Shown in pieces: positions 1 to 6,112 of a stretch of 10,203 nucleotides of DNA; within the stretch, counting starts at the first letter, position 1; each line of letters begins with the position of its first letter. Below the pieces are notes generated by a model. That model was not told where the DNA came from. It saw only the letters and a program-made list of their open reading frames with translations, and did no database searches. The translations under genes and the position numbers were made by a program. The stretch covers positions 1 to 10,203 of the forward strand of contig JAILOW010000082.1 of assembly GCA_024690635.1 (NCBI GenBank), read 5' to 3'. Source of the stretch: Butyrivibrio sp. GTDB taxonomy: Bacteria; Bacillota_A; Clostridia; Lachnospirales; Lachnospiraceae.

Positions 1-439
1 ATGCGTTGATGATCTTGCCGCTTCCTTTTTTGATCATGGAAGGAAGTACCGCCTTGGAACAGATGAAGGGACCTGTAAGATCCACATCAATAACCTGTTG
101 CCACTGCTCTACAGTCATCTCTATCATGGGAATTCTCTTAATGATACCTGCGTTATTTACAAGAATATCAATGGTTCCCACCTTCTTTTCAACGTCAGAA
201 ACAAACTTCTGAACCTGATCCTCTTTTGTTACGTCACAAACCGCGCCGTATACTTCGATACCACGCTTTTTATATTCTTCAAGGCCCTTGTTTACAAGTT
301 CCTCGTTGATATCGTTAAAAACTATCTTTGCTCCGCTTTCTGCAAAAGCTACAGCGTAAGCAAGTCCAAGTCCGTAGGAAGCACCTGTGATCCAGGCCAC
401 TTTTCCTTCAAGTGAAAAGTTCTTTAAAAAATCTCCCAT
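1..439 (-). CDS. kduD: 2-deoxy-D-gluconate 3-dehydrogenase / gluconate 5-dehydrogenase-like SDR, 3' end cut by window
   Basis: The first 146 residues of a short-chain dehydrogenase/reductase are visible. The Rossmann nucleotide-binding motif TGASYGLG lies at residues 18-25, an acidic residue follows beta-2 (FND, 41-43; in this family that tends to favour NAD(H), an inference), and the structural NNAG motif lies at 95-98. The catalytic Ser and YxxxK lie beyond base 1, so activity cannot be judged. It begins MGDFLKNFSLEGKVAWITG, close to Clostridia/Bacteroidota proteins annotated either as KduD or as gluconate 5-dehydrogenase. KduD is known to reduce 2,5-diketo-3-deoxygluconate (DKII) to 2-keto-3-deoxygluconate in pectin breakdown. 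The start is ATG at 439 with AGGAG 7 nt upstream. Only 12 nt separate it from kduI, so the two are very probably co-transcribed, and that pairing favours KduD over gluconate 5-dehydrogenase. Cytoplasmic. Confidence 0.88.
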   Translation of the reverse strand, partial: MGDFLKNFSLEGKVAWITGASYGLGLAYAVAFAESGAKIVFNDINEELVNKGLEEYKKRGIEVYGAVCDVTKEDQVQKFVSDVEKKVGTIDILVNNAGIIKRIPMIEMTVEQWQQVIDVDLTGPFICSKAVLPSMIKKGSGKIINA

Positions 440-451
440 ATTTATTCTCCT

Positions 452-1315
452 TTATTTAAGGTTGGTCATAGCGCAGTCATCCATGTCATCAAAGTCCTGG
501 TTTTCTCCAACCATGCCCCAGATGAAGGTATAAGCCTGTGTTCCGCATCCTGAATGAATGGACCAGCTGGGGCTTATGACTGCCTGCTCGTTTCTCATTA
601 CAATGTGTCTTGTTTCTGTAGGTTCTCCCATGAAGTGCATAACAATGGCATCTTCAGGAATGTCAAAGTACAGATATACTTCCATTCTTCTGTCATGTGT
701 GTGACATGGCATGGTGTTCCATACGCTGCCGGGCTTAAGCTCAGTCATACCCATTTCAAGCTGACAGCTCTCAACCTGTCCCGGAAGAATGTATTTGTTG
801 ATAACTCTGTGATTTGACTGTTCAAGACTTCCAAGTTCCTTTTTGTTCTCATCCTTGATGATGACCACATCCTCTGAAGGTGTGCCATCTCTCTTAATAA
901 GAACAGTGGGATAAGTCTTGTGTGCAGGAGCACTGTTGATGTAGAACTTGGCGGGATTTTTACTGTCTTTGCTGGCAAAAGAGATCTCTTTTGCTCCCAT
1001 TCCTATATACATGCCCTGCTTGTATAAAACTTCGTACTTTTTACCGTCAATTGTGATCTCGCCGTCTCCGCCGATATTGATCACACCCATTTCACGTCTC
1101 TGAAGGAAATACTCAGCCCTCAGCTCTTCTCCTGCGGTGAGCCTAAGCTCCCCCTTAACAGGTACAGCAGATCCGGTAATGATTCTGTCAATGTGGCTGT
1201 AAACGAGCTTGATATCATCAGGTTTAAAGAGATCGTCGATGAGAAACTCTTCTCTTAGCCTGGCGGTATCATAGTACTTCGCATCTTTCGGTGAAGAAGC
1301 CGTTCTAAGTTCCAT
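452..1315 (-). CDS. kduI: 5-dehydro-4-deoxy-D-glucuronate isomerase (DKI isomerase)
   Basis: A complete 287-residue protein of the KduI family (E. coli KduI is 278 residues). These cupin-fold enzymes convert 5-keto-4-deoxyuronate, released from unsaturated oligogalacturonides or glycosaminoglycan disaccharides, to 2,5-diketo-3-deoxygluconate, the substrate of KduD. The zinc-site residues are all visible: H205 and H207 in MPCHTHDRRMEVYLY, E212 in the same stretch, and H254 in WSIHSGCGT. They sit at a constant +9 offset from the known E. coli ligands (H196, H198, E203, H245). The C-terminal stretch FIWGMVGENQDFDDMD is also typical of the family. The start is ATG at 1315, preceded by GAGAAAGGGG a few bases upstream. 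The gene is first in the operon with kduD and lies downstream of a cre/LacI-type operator. It is intact with no unusual residues. Cytoplasmic. Confidence 0.96.
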   Translation of the reverse strand: MELRTASSPKDAKYYDTARLREEFLIDDLFKPDDIKLVYSHIDRIITGSAVPVKGELRLTAGEELRAEYFLQRREMGVINIGGDGEITIDGKKYEVLYKQGMYIGMGAKEISFASKDSKNPAKFYINSAPAHKTYPTVLIKRDGTPSEDVVIIKDENKKELGSLEQSNHRVINKYILPGQVESCQLEMGMTELKPGSVWNTMPCHTHDRRMEVYLYFDIPEDAIVMHFMGEPTETRHIVMRNEQAVISPSWSIHSGCGTQAYTFIWGMVGENQDFDDMDDCAMTNLK

Positions 1316-1365
1316 TTTTACCCCTTTCTCCGTATCATAACCTTTTAGTATCGTAAGACACTTGT

Positions 1366-1394
1366 ATCATACTGTATTATTTATTCGAAGTCAG
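1366..1394 (-). promoter_or_regulatory. Candidate sigma-A promoter of kduI-kduD (proximal)
   Basis: On the minus strand CTGACT (1389-1394) and TATGAT (1366-1371) are separated by 17 nt. The -10 box is one base from consensus; the -35 box is weak. Transcription would start near 1359, leaving a leader of about 45 nt before the kduI ATG. In this arrangement the operator at 1433-1446 would lie near -80, which suits activation better than direct repression. It competes with the distal candidate at 1462-1489. Confidence 0.35.
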
Positions 1395-1432
1395 TTCATT
1401 TTTATATCAAAAACTTGCATATTTTGAACTAA

Positions 1433-1446
1433 TGTAAACGCTTTCA
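1433..1446 (-). promoter_or_regulatory. cre-like / LacI-family operator upstream of kduI
   Basis: The minus strand reads TGAAAGCGTTTACA, and the plus strand reads TGTAAACGCTTTCA. This matches the CcpA catabolite-responsive element consensus TGWAARCGYTWNCW at every position and has the central CG palindrome of LacI-family sites. CcpA is the general carbon-catabolite regulator of Firmicutes. The Firmicutes pectin regulator KdgR is also of the LacI family, so a pathway-specific repressor is equally possible. The site lies 118 nt upstream of the kduI start, between the two candidate promoters. The regulator itself is not in the window. Confidence 0.6.
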
Positions 1447-1461
1447 CTAAATTTCATTTCA

Positions 1462-1489
1462 ATTGTATCACCAAGGTTTATTTTTAACA
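1462..1489 (-). promoter_or_regulatory. Alternative distal promoter of kduI-kduD
   Basis: On the minus strand TACAAT (1462-1467) is a good -10 box, but the -35 hexamer TGTTAA (1484-1489, 16-nt spacer) is poor. If used, the start point would be near 1455. The cre-like operator would then begin roughly 10 nt downstream of it, the usual place for a repressing roadblock. This regulatory logic is the main argument for it; the sequence match alone is weak. Confidence 0.28.
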
Positions 1490-1504
1490 TTGCAAAAGTT
1501 GCTG

Positions 1505-1579
1505 CATAAGGATGGGGTATGCGTGCGGGGGGGATCTTTTTGCGAAGCAAAACTCTAATATCCCCCCGCATGGCTTATG
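1505..1579. repeat. GC-rich nested inverted repeat between rnpB and the kdu operon
   Basis: CATAAG (1505-1510) and CTTATG (1574-1579) form the base. Inside is an 11-bp arm TGC-G6-AT (1524-1535, with seven Gs so one is bulged) pairing with AT-C6-GCA (1560-1570). Inside that is a separate hairpin, TTTTGC-GAA-GCAAAA (1538-1552). No coding sequence and no clear U-run follow it, so a simple intrinsic terminator is not obvious. It could be a dispersed palindromic element of the genome, an mRNA-stabilising structure or a backup terminator. The outer right arm shares bases 1574-1578 with the rnpB terminator palindrome, so the two folds exclude each other at the base. Confidence 0.6.
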
Positions 1580-1585
1580 GTTCTT

Positions 1586-1633
1586 GCTCAAAATAAAAAG
1601 AACCAACAAATGTTGGTTCTTTTTATTTTGAGC
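1586..1633 (-). terminator. Intrinsic terminator of rnpB (bidirectional in form)
   Basis: A perfect 23-bp inverted repeat (1586-1608 against 1611-1633) with an AA centre. On the minus strand the GC-containing core AGAACCAACA/TGTTGGTTCT is followed by TTTTTATTTT, the U-run expected for rho-independent release around 1590-1599. Because the A-run and T-run are symmetrical it could also work on the other strand, although no plus-strand gene reads into it. The pairing continues outward to 1572 and 1646 with one bulged base and one G-T pair, taking in the 3' end of rnpB. Confidence 0.88.
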
Positions 1634-1992
1634 AGAACTATAAGCCGGGTTATGTCTTAGATGATCATCTATCTAGGACTGCCGTCACCGACAGCCTCAA
1701 GCGACCCACCTGAAAGCGAACCGGGCCGGTTCATAGCTTTCTATTCGGTCTTGCTTCGAATGGGGTTTACATGGCTACTGATGTTACCACCAGCACGGTA
1801 GTCTCTTACACTGCCTTTCCACCCTTACGGTTACGAAGCGGTTGCCCGCCTCATACTAACGCGGTATATCTCTGTTGCACTATCCTGGGAGTCACCTCCA
1901 CCAGACGTTATCTGGCATCCTGCCCTGCGAAGCCCGGACTTTCCTCTCCTGTACCCTTTCGTTTGTACAGCAGCGATCATCCGTCCTGCTCA
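1629..1992 (-). ncRNA. rnpB: RNase P RNA (M1-like ribozyme)
   Basis: This is the catalytic RNA that removes 5' leaders from pre-tRNAs, together with the RnpA protein (not in this window). Recognised on the minus strand are the 5' conserved GAGGAAAGTCCGGGCTTCG, the internal GGTAACATC...GTAAACCCCA...GAAGCAAGACC series, AGGTGGGTCGCTTGAGGC, AGATAGATGAT, and the 3' CCCGGCTTATAG. Helix P1 can be drawn directly: TGAGCAGGAC (1983-1992) pairs with GTTCTGCTCA (1629-1638), giving 10 bp that define both ends. The length of about 364 nt is normal, and the overall layout resembles the ancestral A type more than the Bacillus B type (inference, not folded fully). It has its own strong promoter and a hairpin terminator. 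The exact termini are estimates from P1 and the promoter. An open reading frame on the plus strand here is accidental. Confidence 0.96.
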
Positions 1993-1999
1993 GATTTAC

Positions 2000-2027
2000 A
2001 TTTTATATCAAATCTTTTCTTTGTCAA
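2000..2027 (-). promoter_or_regulatory. rnpB promoter, near-consensus sigma-A type
   Basis: On the minus strand TTGACA (2022-2027, perfect -35) is followed after 16 nt by TAAAAT (2000-2005, one mismatch from TATAAT). The predicted start, 7-8 nt on at about 1992, coincides with the first base of rnpB helix P1, so no 5' trimming is needed. The promoter fits in the 56 nt between the HD-GYP stop codon and rnpB. No terminator is visible between them, so read-through from the upstream operon could add to rnpB expression. Confidence 0.85.
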
Positions 2028-2048
2028 ATATCAGGAAAATAAGGCTTT

Positions 2049-4448
2049 TTAAGTCTTCTTGATCCTGACATTTGTTATTGCGCACTGGTCACCGGAAAGA
2101 GAAACATAGACCTGCTTTGACTTGTTCTTTGCATTGGTAACACTCTTTATGGCGATACCTGCATTCTCGGTGATGATCGTATACTCGTTGCCAACCTTTC
2201 TTATGATAACGGTGACATCCATTCCCTGTTTGTTCTTTTCTTTCCAGTTCTCCCAGCTTATGAACTCATCGTTCTTGGTAACAACAACGGAATTGTCGGC
2301 ACTTTCTCTTGAATGCCAGTTCTCGCCGTCAAGACGCACGGTTATGAGATCCTGGTAGTTCTCTCCGTTCAAAAGGCCGTCATCTGCGGAATAAAGACAG
2401 ATATATGCACAGTGCCATACAAGCCTTGCTGTGGGAAGGCTCATGGTATGGAAAGTAATGGTCATCATATCCGTAACGGGAACGCCAAGAGTTCCGTCAG
2501 TCTTCCATCCGTCAACCTGAACATTGGGCACATCTCCCGCAGGTCCTTTGATGTAGCTTATCTCCTCTGCAATCCTTGGGATGTAGTTTGCATCAACTTC
2601 TTTTTCATCCCTTCCGATCTCAACATTGTCTATCTTGCAGTACTCACCTGTGATAGCAATGTAAAAGAACCTTGAACTGTCAGGAAGAGCGATAATATGC
2701 TCGATGGTCCTGAACCTGTTCATGATACGTATAAGAGCATGGTCCTTGAATCTGACTGCCTCAAGATAATAGGTAACTCCCTCACGGGCTTCTTTATCCC
2801 AGCCTGAAGAAGTGGATGCCGTATCCTTAAAGGTGGTCTTGATATCCCTTGCTTCTTCTGTTGTGGTCCTTCCGGCAAAATCAATACGTCCGTACTCGGT
2901 ATAGTACATGTCTTTTGCCTTGTTATCGGAAAAATGCGCTCTCGCATCCAGTGAATCAAAAAGAATAAGTGATGGAATATGATTATCTCCGGGATGCTCT
3001 TTGTCCGCGATGCTGCGAAGCCTGATCCTTACGATATTCTTTTCAACAAGGATTCCTTCAGAAAAAGAGGATTCATATTCTTCGAATCTGAGCTCTCTCT
3101 TTCCCGCAAGCTCTTTTACTTCCTCATTTTCCTTGAGCCTGTATTCAACGTCGCCATCCATAAGTCCCAGCATGATCTCGCCGAATTTCGGATCAAACTG
3201 TGTTCCTATGCCTTTTACTAATTCTTCCCTAACCTGCATCTGAGCGATAGGCTCTCTGTAGCTACGCTTGGAAGTCATGGCATCATAAGCATCGGCTACT
3301 GCAATGATCCTCGCTATCTCAGGGATGTCTTCGCCTTTTAATCCCGAAGGATATCCTTTTCCGTCATATCTTTCGTGGTGATAATTTGCTCCGATGCTCA
3401 GATACGGAGACTGGCTGATGCTGGAAAGGATCTGACTTCCGATAACCGGGTGCTTTTTGATCTCATCGAATTCCTCTTTTGTAAGAGTTCCTTCCTTGGT
3501 GATGATCTGATCGTTGATACCTATCTTTCCAACATCATGTAAAAGAGCTGCAAAATAGATCTCTTCGCACTCTTCATCGTTTTTCCCTGCGATCTTTGCG
3601 ATCTTCATGGAATACTCGGCAACTCTGGTGGAATGTCCGTGTGTATATTTGTCCTTGGCATCAATAGCGTTTGCCAGAGCTTCCGCAGTCTGTCCGAAAA
3701 GTGTATTTATCTTTTTCTGCTGCTTCTTTAACAGTTCGATCTCAAGAGTGTTGGCTCTAAGAGCCGTGTCATTAAGATCAAGGAAAGCATAAATGTACAG
3801 TAAAATCGCAAGCCCAACCAGCGTGATATTTATAAAGGAAAGGCCATAGATCAATATCTGCAGTATTGCTGCGATGTAAGGAACGATAATGAAAAGAAAC
3901 AGCGATGTGCGGATCCTTTTGTTAATGGAGGATCTGTACTCCCAGACCACCGTCAAAAGTACCATGGTCATGGCTGCCGGAAAGGCATACCACAAAAAGA
4001 ACACAGGTGATCTCTGATAGCGGTTACTCTCATCGAAGGTGTAGTACAAGCCTGTAAACTGTGAGATCACAAGGGACATGCTACCAAGAACAAAGACCAT
4101 CTCGTTTATGTAGATACGTGTAGGCCTTCTGGTTATTCCCGCATCATCCGTCAAAAGATCTCCGACATAGTGATTAAATACCTGAATCAGGAACAGTGCC
4201 AGGAAATATACAAGGAAATTGGTGATTCTGACCAGATAGTAACCCGCGGAAGAAGGATCGCCCCTGAACATATAGGCGAACCTGTCAGCCAGGAGCAAAA
4301 ACAGTGCCCCCAGCTCCATGATCATAAGTGTAATACGTCTCTTTTTTGAAAGAGTTCCCGTTACAAGTGCCTGCATAGCCAGAACGAAGCAGACACCCGA
4401 TAAAACAAGCATTATATCAAGTTGGTACTCAATTAAAAAATTCAGCAA
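2049..4448 (-). CDS. Membrane HD-GYP domain protein (putative c-di-GMP phosphodiesterase) with a repeated C-terminal module
   Basis: A 799-residue protein in three parts. Residues 1-224 hold about seven hydrophobic segments (near 9-30, 39-58, 70-92, 113-133, 148-169, 181-203, 205-224), suggesting a 7TM sensor. A helical linker (226-256) leads to an HD-GYP domain (about 250-430) with H304-D305 in LLHDVGKIG, then YHHERYDGKGYPSGL (356-370) and VADAYDAMTSKRSYR (384-398). HD-GYP enzymes are known to hydrolyse cyclic di-GMP at a two- or three-metal centre, and the expected metal and GYP residues are present. Residues about 465-799 match no family I can name. They look beta-rich and carry a repeated ending (YIAITGEYCKIDNVEI, 596-611; YVSLSGDQCAITNVRI, 781-796), reminiscent of concanavalin/LamG-like sandwiches. 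No membrane segment follows the HD-GYP domain, so this part is probably cytoplasmic. The start codon is TTG at 4448, 3 nt after the kinase stop, with AAGG 7 nt upstream; it keeps TM1 whole. No GGDEF domain is present. Confidence 0.9.
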   Translation of the reverse strand: MLNFLIEYQLDIMLVLSGVCFVLAMQALVTGTLSKKRRITLMIMELGALFLLLADRFAYMFRGDPSSAGYYLVRITNFLVYFLALFLIQVFNHYVGDLLTDDAGITRRPTRIYINEMVFVLGSMSLVISQFTGLYYTFDESNRYQRSPVFFLWYAFPAAMTMVLLTVVWEYRSSINKRIRTSLFLFIIVPYIAAILQILIYGLSFINITLVGLAILLYIYAFLDLNDTALRANTLEIELLKKQQKKINTLFGQTAEALANAIDAKDKYTHGHSTRVAEYSMKIAKIAGKNDEECEEIYFAALLHDVGKIGINDQIITKEGTLTKEEFDEIKKHPVIGSQILSSISQSPYLSIGANYHHERYDGKGYPSGLKGEDIPEIARIIAVADAYDAMTSKRSYREPIAQMQVREELVKGIGTQFDPKFGEIMLGLMDGDVEYRLKENEEVKELAGKRELRFEEYESSFSEGILVEKNIVRIRLRSIADKEHPGDNHIPSLILFDSLDARAHFSDNKAKDMYYTEYGRIDFAGRTTTEEARDIKTTFKDTASTSSGWDKEAREGVTYYLEAVRFKDHALIRIMNRFRTIEHIIALPDSSRFFYIAITGEYCKIDNVEIGRDEKEVDANYIPRIAEEISYIKGPAGDVPNVQVDGWKTDGTLGVPVTDMMTITFHTMSLPTARLVWHCAYICLYSADDGLLNGENYQDLITVRLDGENWHSRESADNSVVVTKNDEFISWENWKEKNKQGMDVTVIIRKVGNEYTIITENAGIAIKSVTNAKNKSKQVYVSLSGDQCAITNVRIKKT

Positions 4449-4451
4449 ATC

Positions 4452-6107
4452 TTATACCTTAAAGCAGCTACCACCAACGAACTCTCTACAAATAGAATTC
4501 TTGGGAAGCATGGAGCTGTCCACACTTACAAAATAGTCTAAGAACTTAAGTAGTCTCTTTGCCTCGTAGTATTCTGGCTCGTCCTTCTCGATGGAGAAAA
4601 GAAGTGGTTCTGCGTAAGGCTTAATAACTGCAAGCTCATAAATCTGAGCGGAATTGAACATTTCGTCCGCACCCTCCTGGAAGGGGAAGATGTTGGCTTC
4701 CTCTCCTGCTCTTACAGACTCCCACATACTGATGGTCTTCTGAGCAGAAGCGCCTCTTGTCCTTGCATCCCTCACCATACGGCGAAGAAGTCTTCCGTCC
4801 GTAGTGGCGATCCTGTTGTGGGAATCAATGGAAAGAGTTGTCAGCGCGCTGATGTAAATCTTAAACTTGGACTCTGTAGGAAGAGAATAACTCATCTTTT
4901 CGTTGAGTCCGTGGATGCCTTCGATTACAAGTACGTCGTGCTCTCCAAGCTGAAGGTAGTCGCCGTTCATCTCTCTTTTACCTGTGACAAAGTTGAACTC
5001 CGGCATCTCTACTCTCTCACCGTTTAAGAGCCTTGTCATATCTTTATTGAACTGCTCAACATCAAGAGCCTCAAGGCACTCAAAGTTGTAGCTTCCGTCC
5101 TCGTTAAGAGGTGTGTCCTCACGGTTAACAAAATAGTTGTCAAGACTGATGGGATGAGGCACCATACCGTATGTGCGAAGCTGGATGGAAAGCCTGTTTG
5201 CAAAGCTGGTCTTGCCCGAAGAGCTGGGACCTGCGATCATAACAAACTTTACGCCGTCTCTCTTGTAAATATTCTGTGCGATCTCACCGATCCTGCGCTC
5301 CTGAAGAGCTTCCTGGATCAGGATCATCTCATTGATCCTGCCTTCGCAGATCTTGTTGTTAAGATCTCCCACATTGTCGATTCCCATCATGCTGCCCCAG
5401 TCGCTGGCAAGCTTCATGGTCATGAACAGTTTTTCTCTTGGCTCGGAAACAATGAGTTCTTCCGGCTTTTTCCTGGTGGGAAGAGTAAAGAGAACTCCGT
5501 CGTGGAATTTCTCGATCTTGAATTTGTCGATATATGAAGTGTTTGGCAGCATATATCCGTAGAAATAATCATAGAAGTCGCCCATCTTGTAAATGTTTAT
5601 CTCTGAGCTTCTTCTGTATTTCAGAAGGCTGACCTTATCTGTCATGCCCTGTTTTTTAAATATCTCAATGGCATCATCAAGAGGATATACCTTCTTGGTG
5701 ATGGGAATGGCTTCATCGCAGAGTTCCTGCATTCTGTCGGAGATCCTTTTTACAAGTTCCTCGGTAACAAGGATTCCGCCCTTTATGGTGCAGTAATAAC
5801 CGTTTCCGATCGTGAACTCCACTTTGGTGGTAGGCTGCTTTTTCTCACCTGCCACATCTCTTACGGCCTTGATAAGCATCATGACAGCTGTTCTGCGCAT
5901 GGTCTTAAAGCCGATATTATCTGAAACCGTAAGGAAAGAAAGAACACCGTCCTTTTTTACGGTTTTGAACAATTCTCTGATCTTGCCGTTGAATATAACA
6001 GCTGCGATCCTGGTATCGTAGTCCTTTTGATACTCTTTGGCTATGGCCTCAAAAGTCGTACCCTTGTCGTATTCCTTTGCTACGCCATTAATGGTAATCG
6101 TAGGCAT
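4452..6107 (-). CDS. TGS-domain uridine-kinase/phosphoribulokinase-like nucleoside kinase
   Basis: A 551-residue protein from ATG 6107. Residues 1-60 form a TGS domain (MPTITINGVAKEYDKGTTF). Residues about 60-210 resemble the second additional domain of threonyl-tRNA synthetase (IGNGYYCTIKGG, then VYPLDDAIEIFKKQGM). The C-terminal half is a P-loop kinase of the uridine kinase/phosphoribulokinase family: Walker A GPSSSGKTS at 293-301, the substrate loop SLDNYF near 321-326, and the Walker-B-like VLVIEGIHGLN near 392-402. The family is widespread in Clostridia as 'nucleoside kinase', but its substrate is not settled to my knowledge. The two histidines expected in an active ThrRS editing domain (HxxxH) are absent here. 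A GTG at 6116 would overlap the trmK stop by 4 nt, but ATG 6107 has AGAGGG at 8-nt spacing and starts exactly at the TGS domain, so I prefer it. The gene is probably co-transcribed with trmK upstream and the HD-GYP gene downstream. Confidence 0.88.
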   Translation of the reverse strand: MPTITINGVAKEYDKGTTFEAIAKEYQKDYDTRIAAVIFNGKIRELFKTVKKDGVLSFLTVSDNIGFKTMRRTAVMMLIKAVRDVAGEKKQPTTKVEFTIGNGYYCTIKGGILVTEELVKRISDRMQELCDEAIPITKKVYPLDDAIEIFKKQGMTDKVSLLKYRRSSEINIYKMGDFYDYFYGYMLPNTSYIDKFKIEKFHDGVLFTLPTRKKPEELIVSEPREKLFMTMKLASDWGSMMGIDNVGDLNNKICEGRINEMILIQEALQERRIGEIAQNIYKRDGVKFVMIAGPSSSGKTSFANRLSIQLRTYGMVPHPISLDNYFVNREDTPLNEDGSYNFECLEALDVEQFNKDMTRLLNGERVEMPEFNFVTGKREMNGDYLQLGEHDVLVIEGIHGLNEKMSYSLPTESKFKIYISALTTLSIDSHNRIATTDGRLLRRMVRDARTRGASAQKTISMWESVRAGEEANIFPFQEGADEMFNSAQIYELAVIKPYAEPLLFSIEKDEPEYYEAKRLLKFLDYFVSVDSSMLPKNSICREFVGGSCFKV

Positions 6108-6112
6108 AAACC

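Noticed and set aside
1316..1585. Possibility of a riboswitch or small protein gene in the stretch between kduI and rnpB.
   Set aside because: I could find no start with a ribosome binding site and a plausible frame, and no recognisable riboswitch core. The stretch is accounted for by candidate promoters, the operator and the nested hairpin; 1316-1365 is the leader with the kduI ribosome binding site.
1629..1660. ACATAA in place of the E. coli-like ACAGAA in the 3' conserved part of RNase P RNA.
   Set aside because: This position varies among bacteria (B. subtilis has ACAAAA as I recall it), so one base change is not evidence of an unusual or defective ribozyme.
1771..2052. A 93-codon plus-strand frame between the kdu operon and the HD-GYP gene.
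   Set aside because: It lies antisense to rnpB, whose conserved segments, P1 helix, promoter and terminator are all identifiable on the minus strand.
2313..2675. A 120-codon plus-strand frame opposite the C-terminal part of the HD-GYP gene.
   Set aside because: No recognisable domain or ribosome binding site; the opposite frame continues a 799-residue protein with clear domains.
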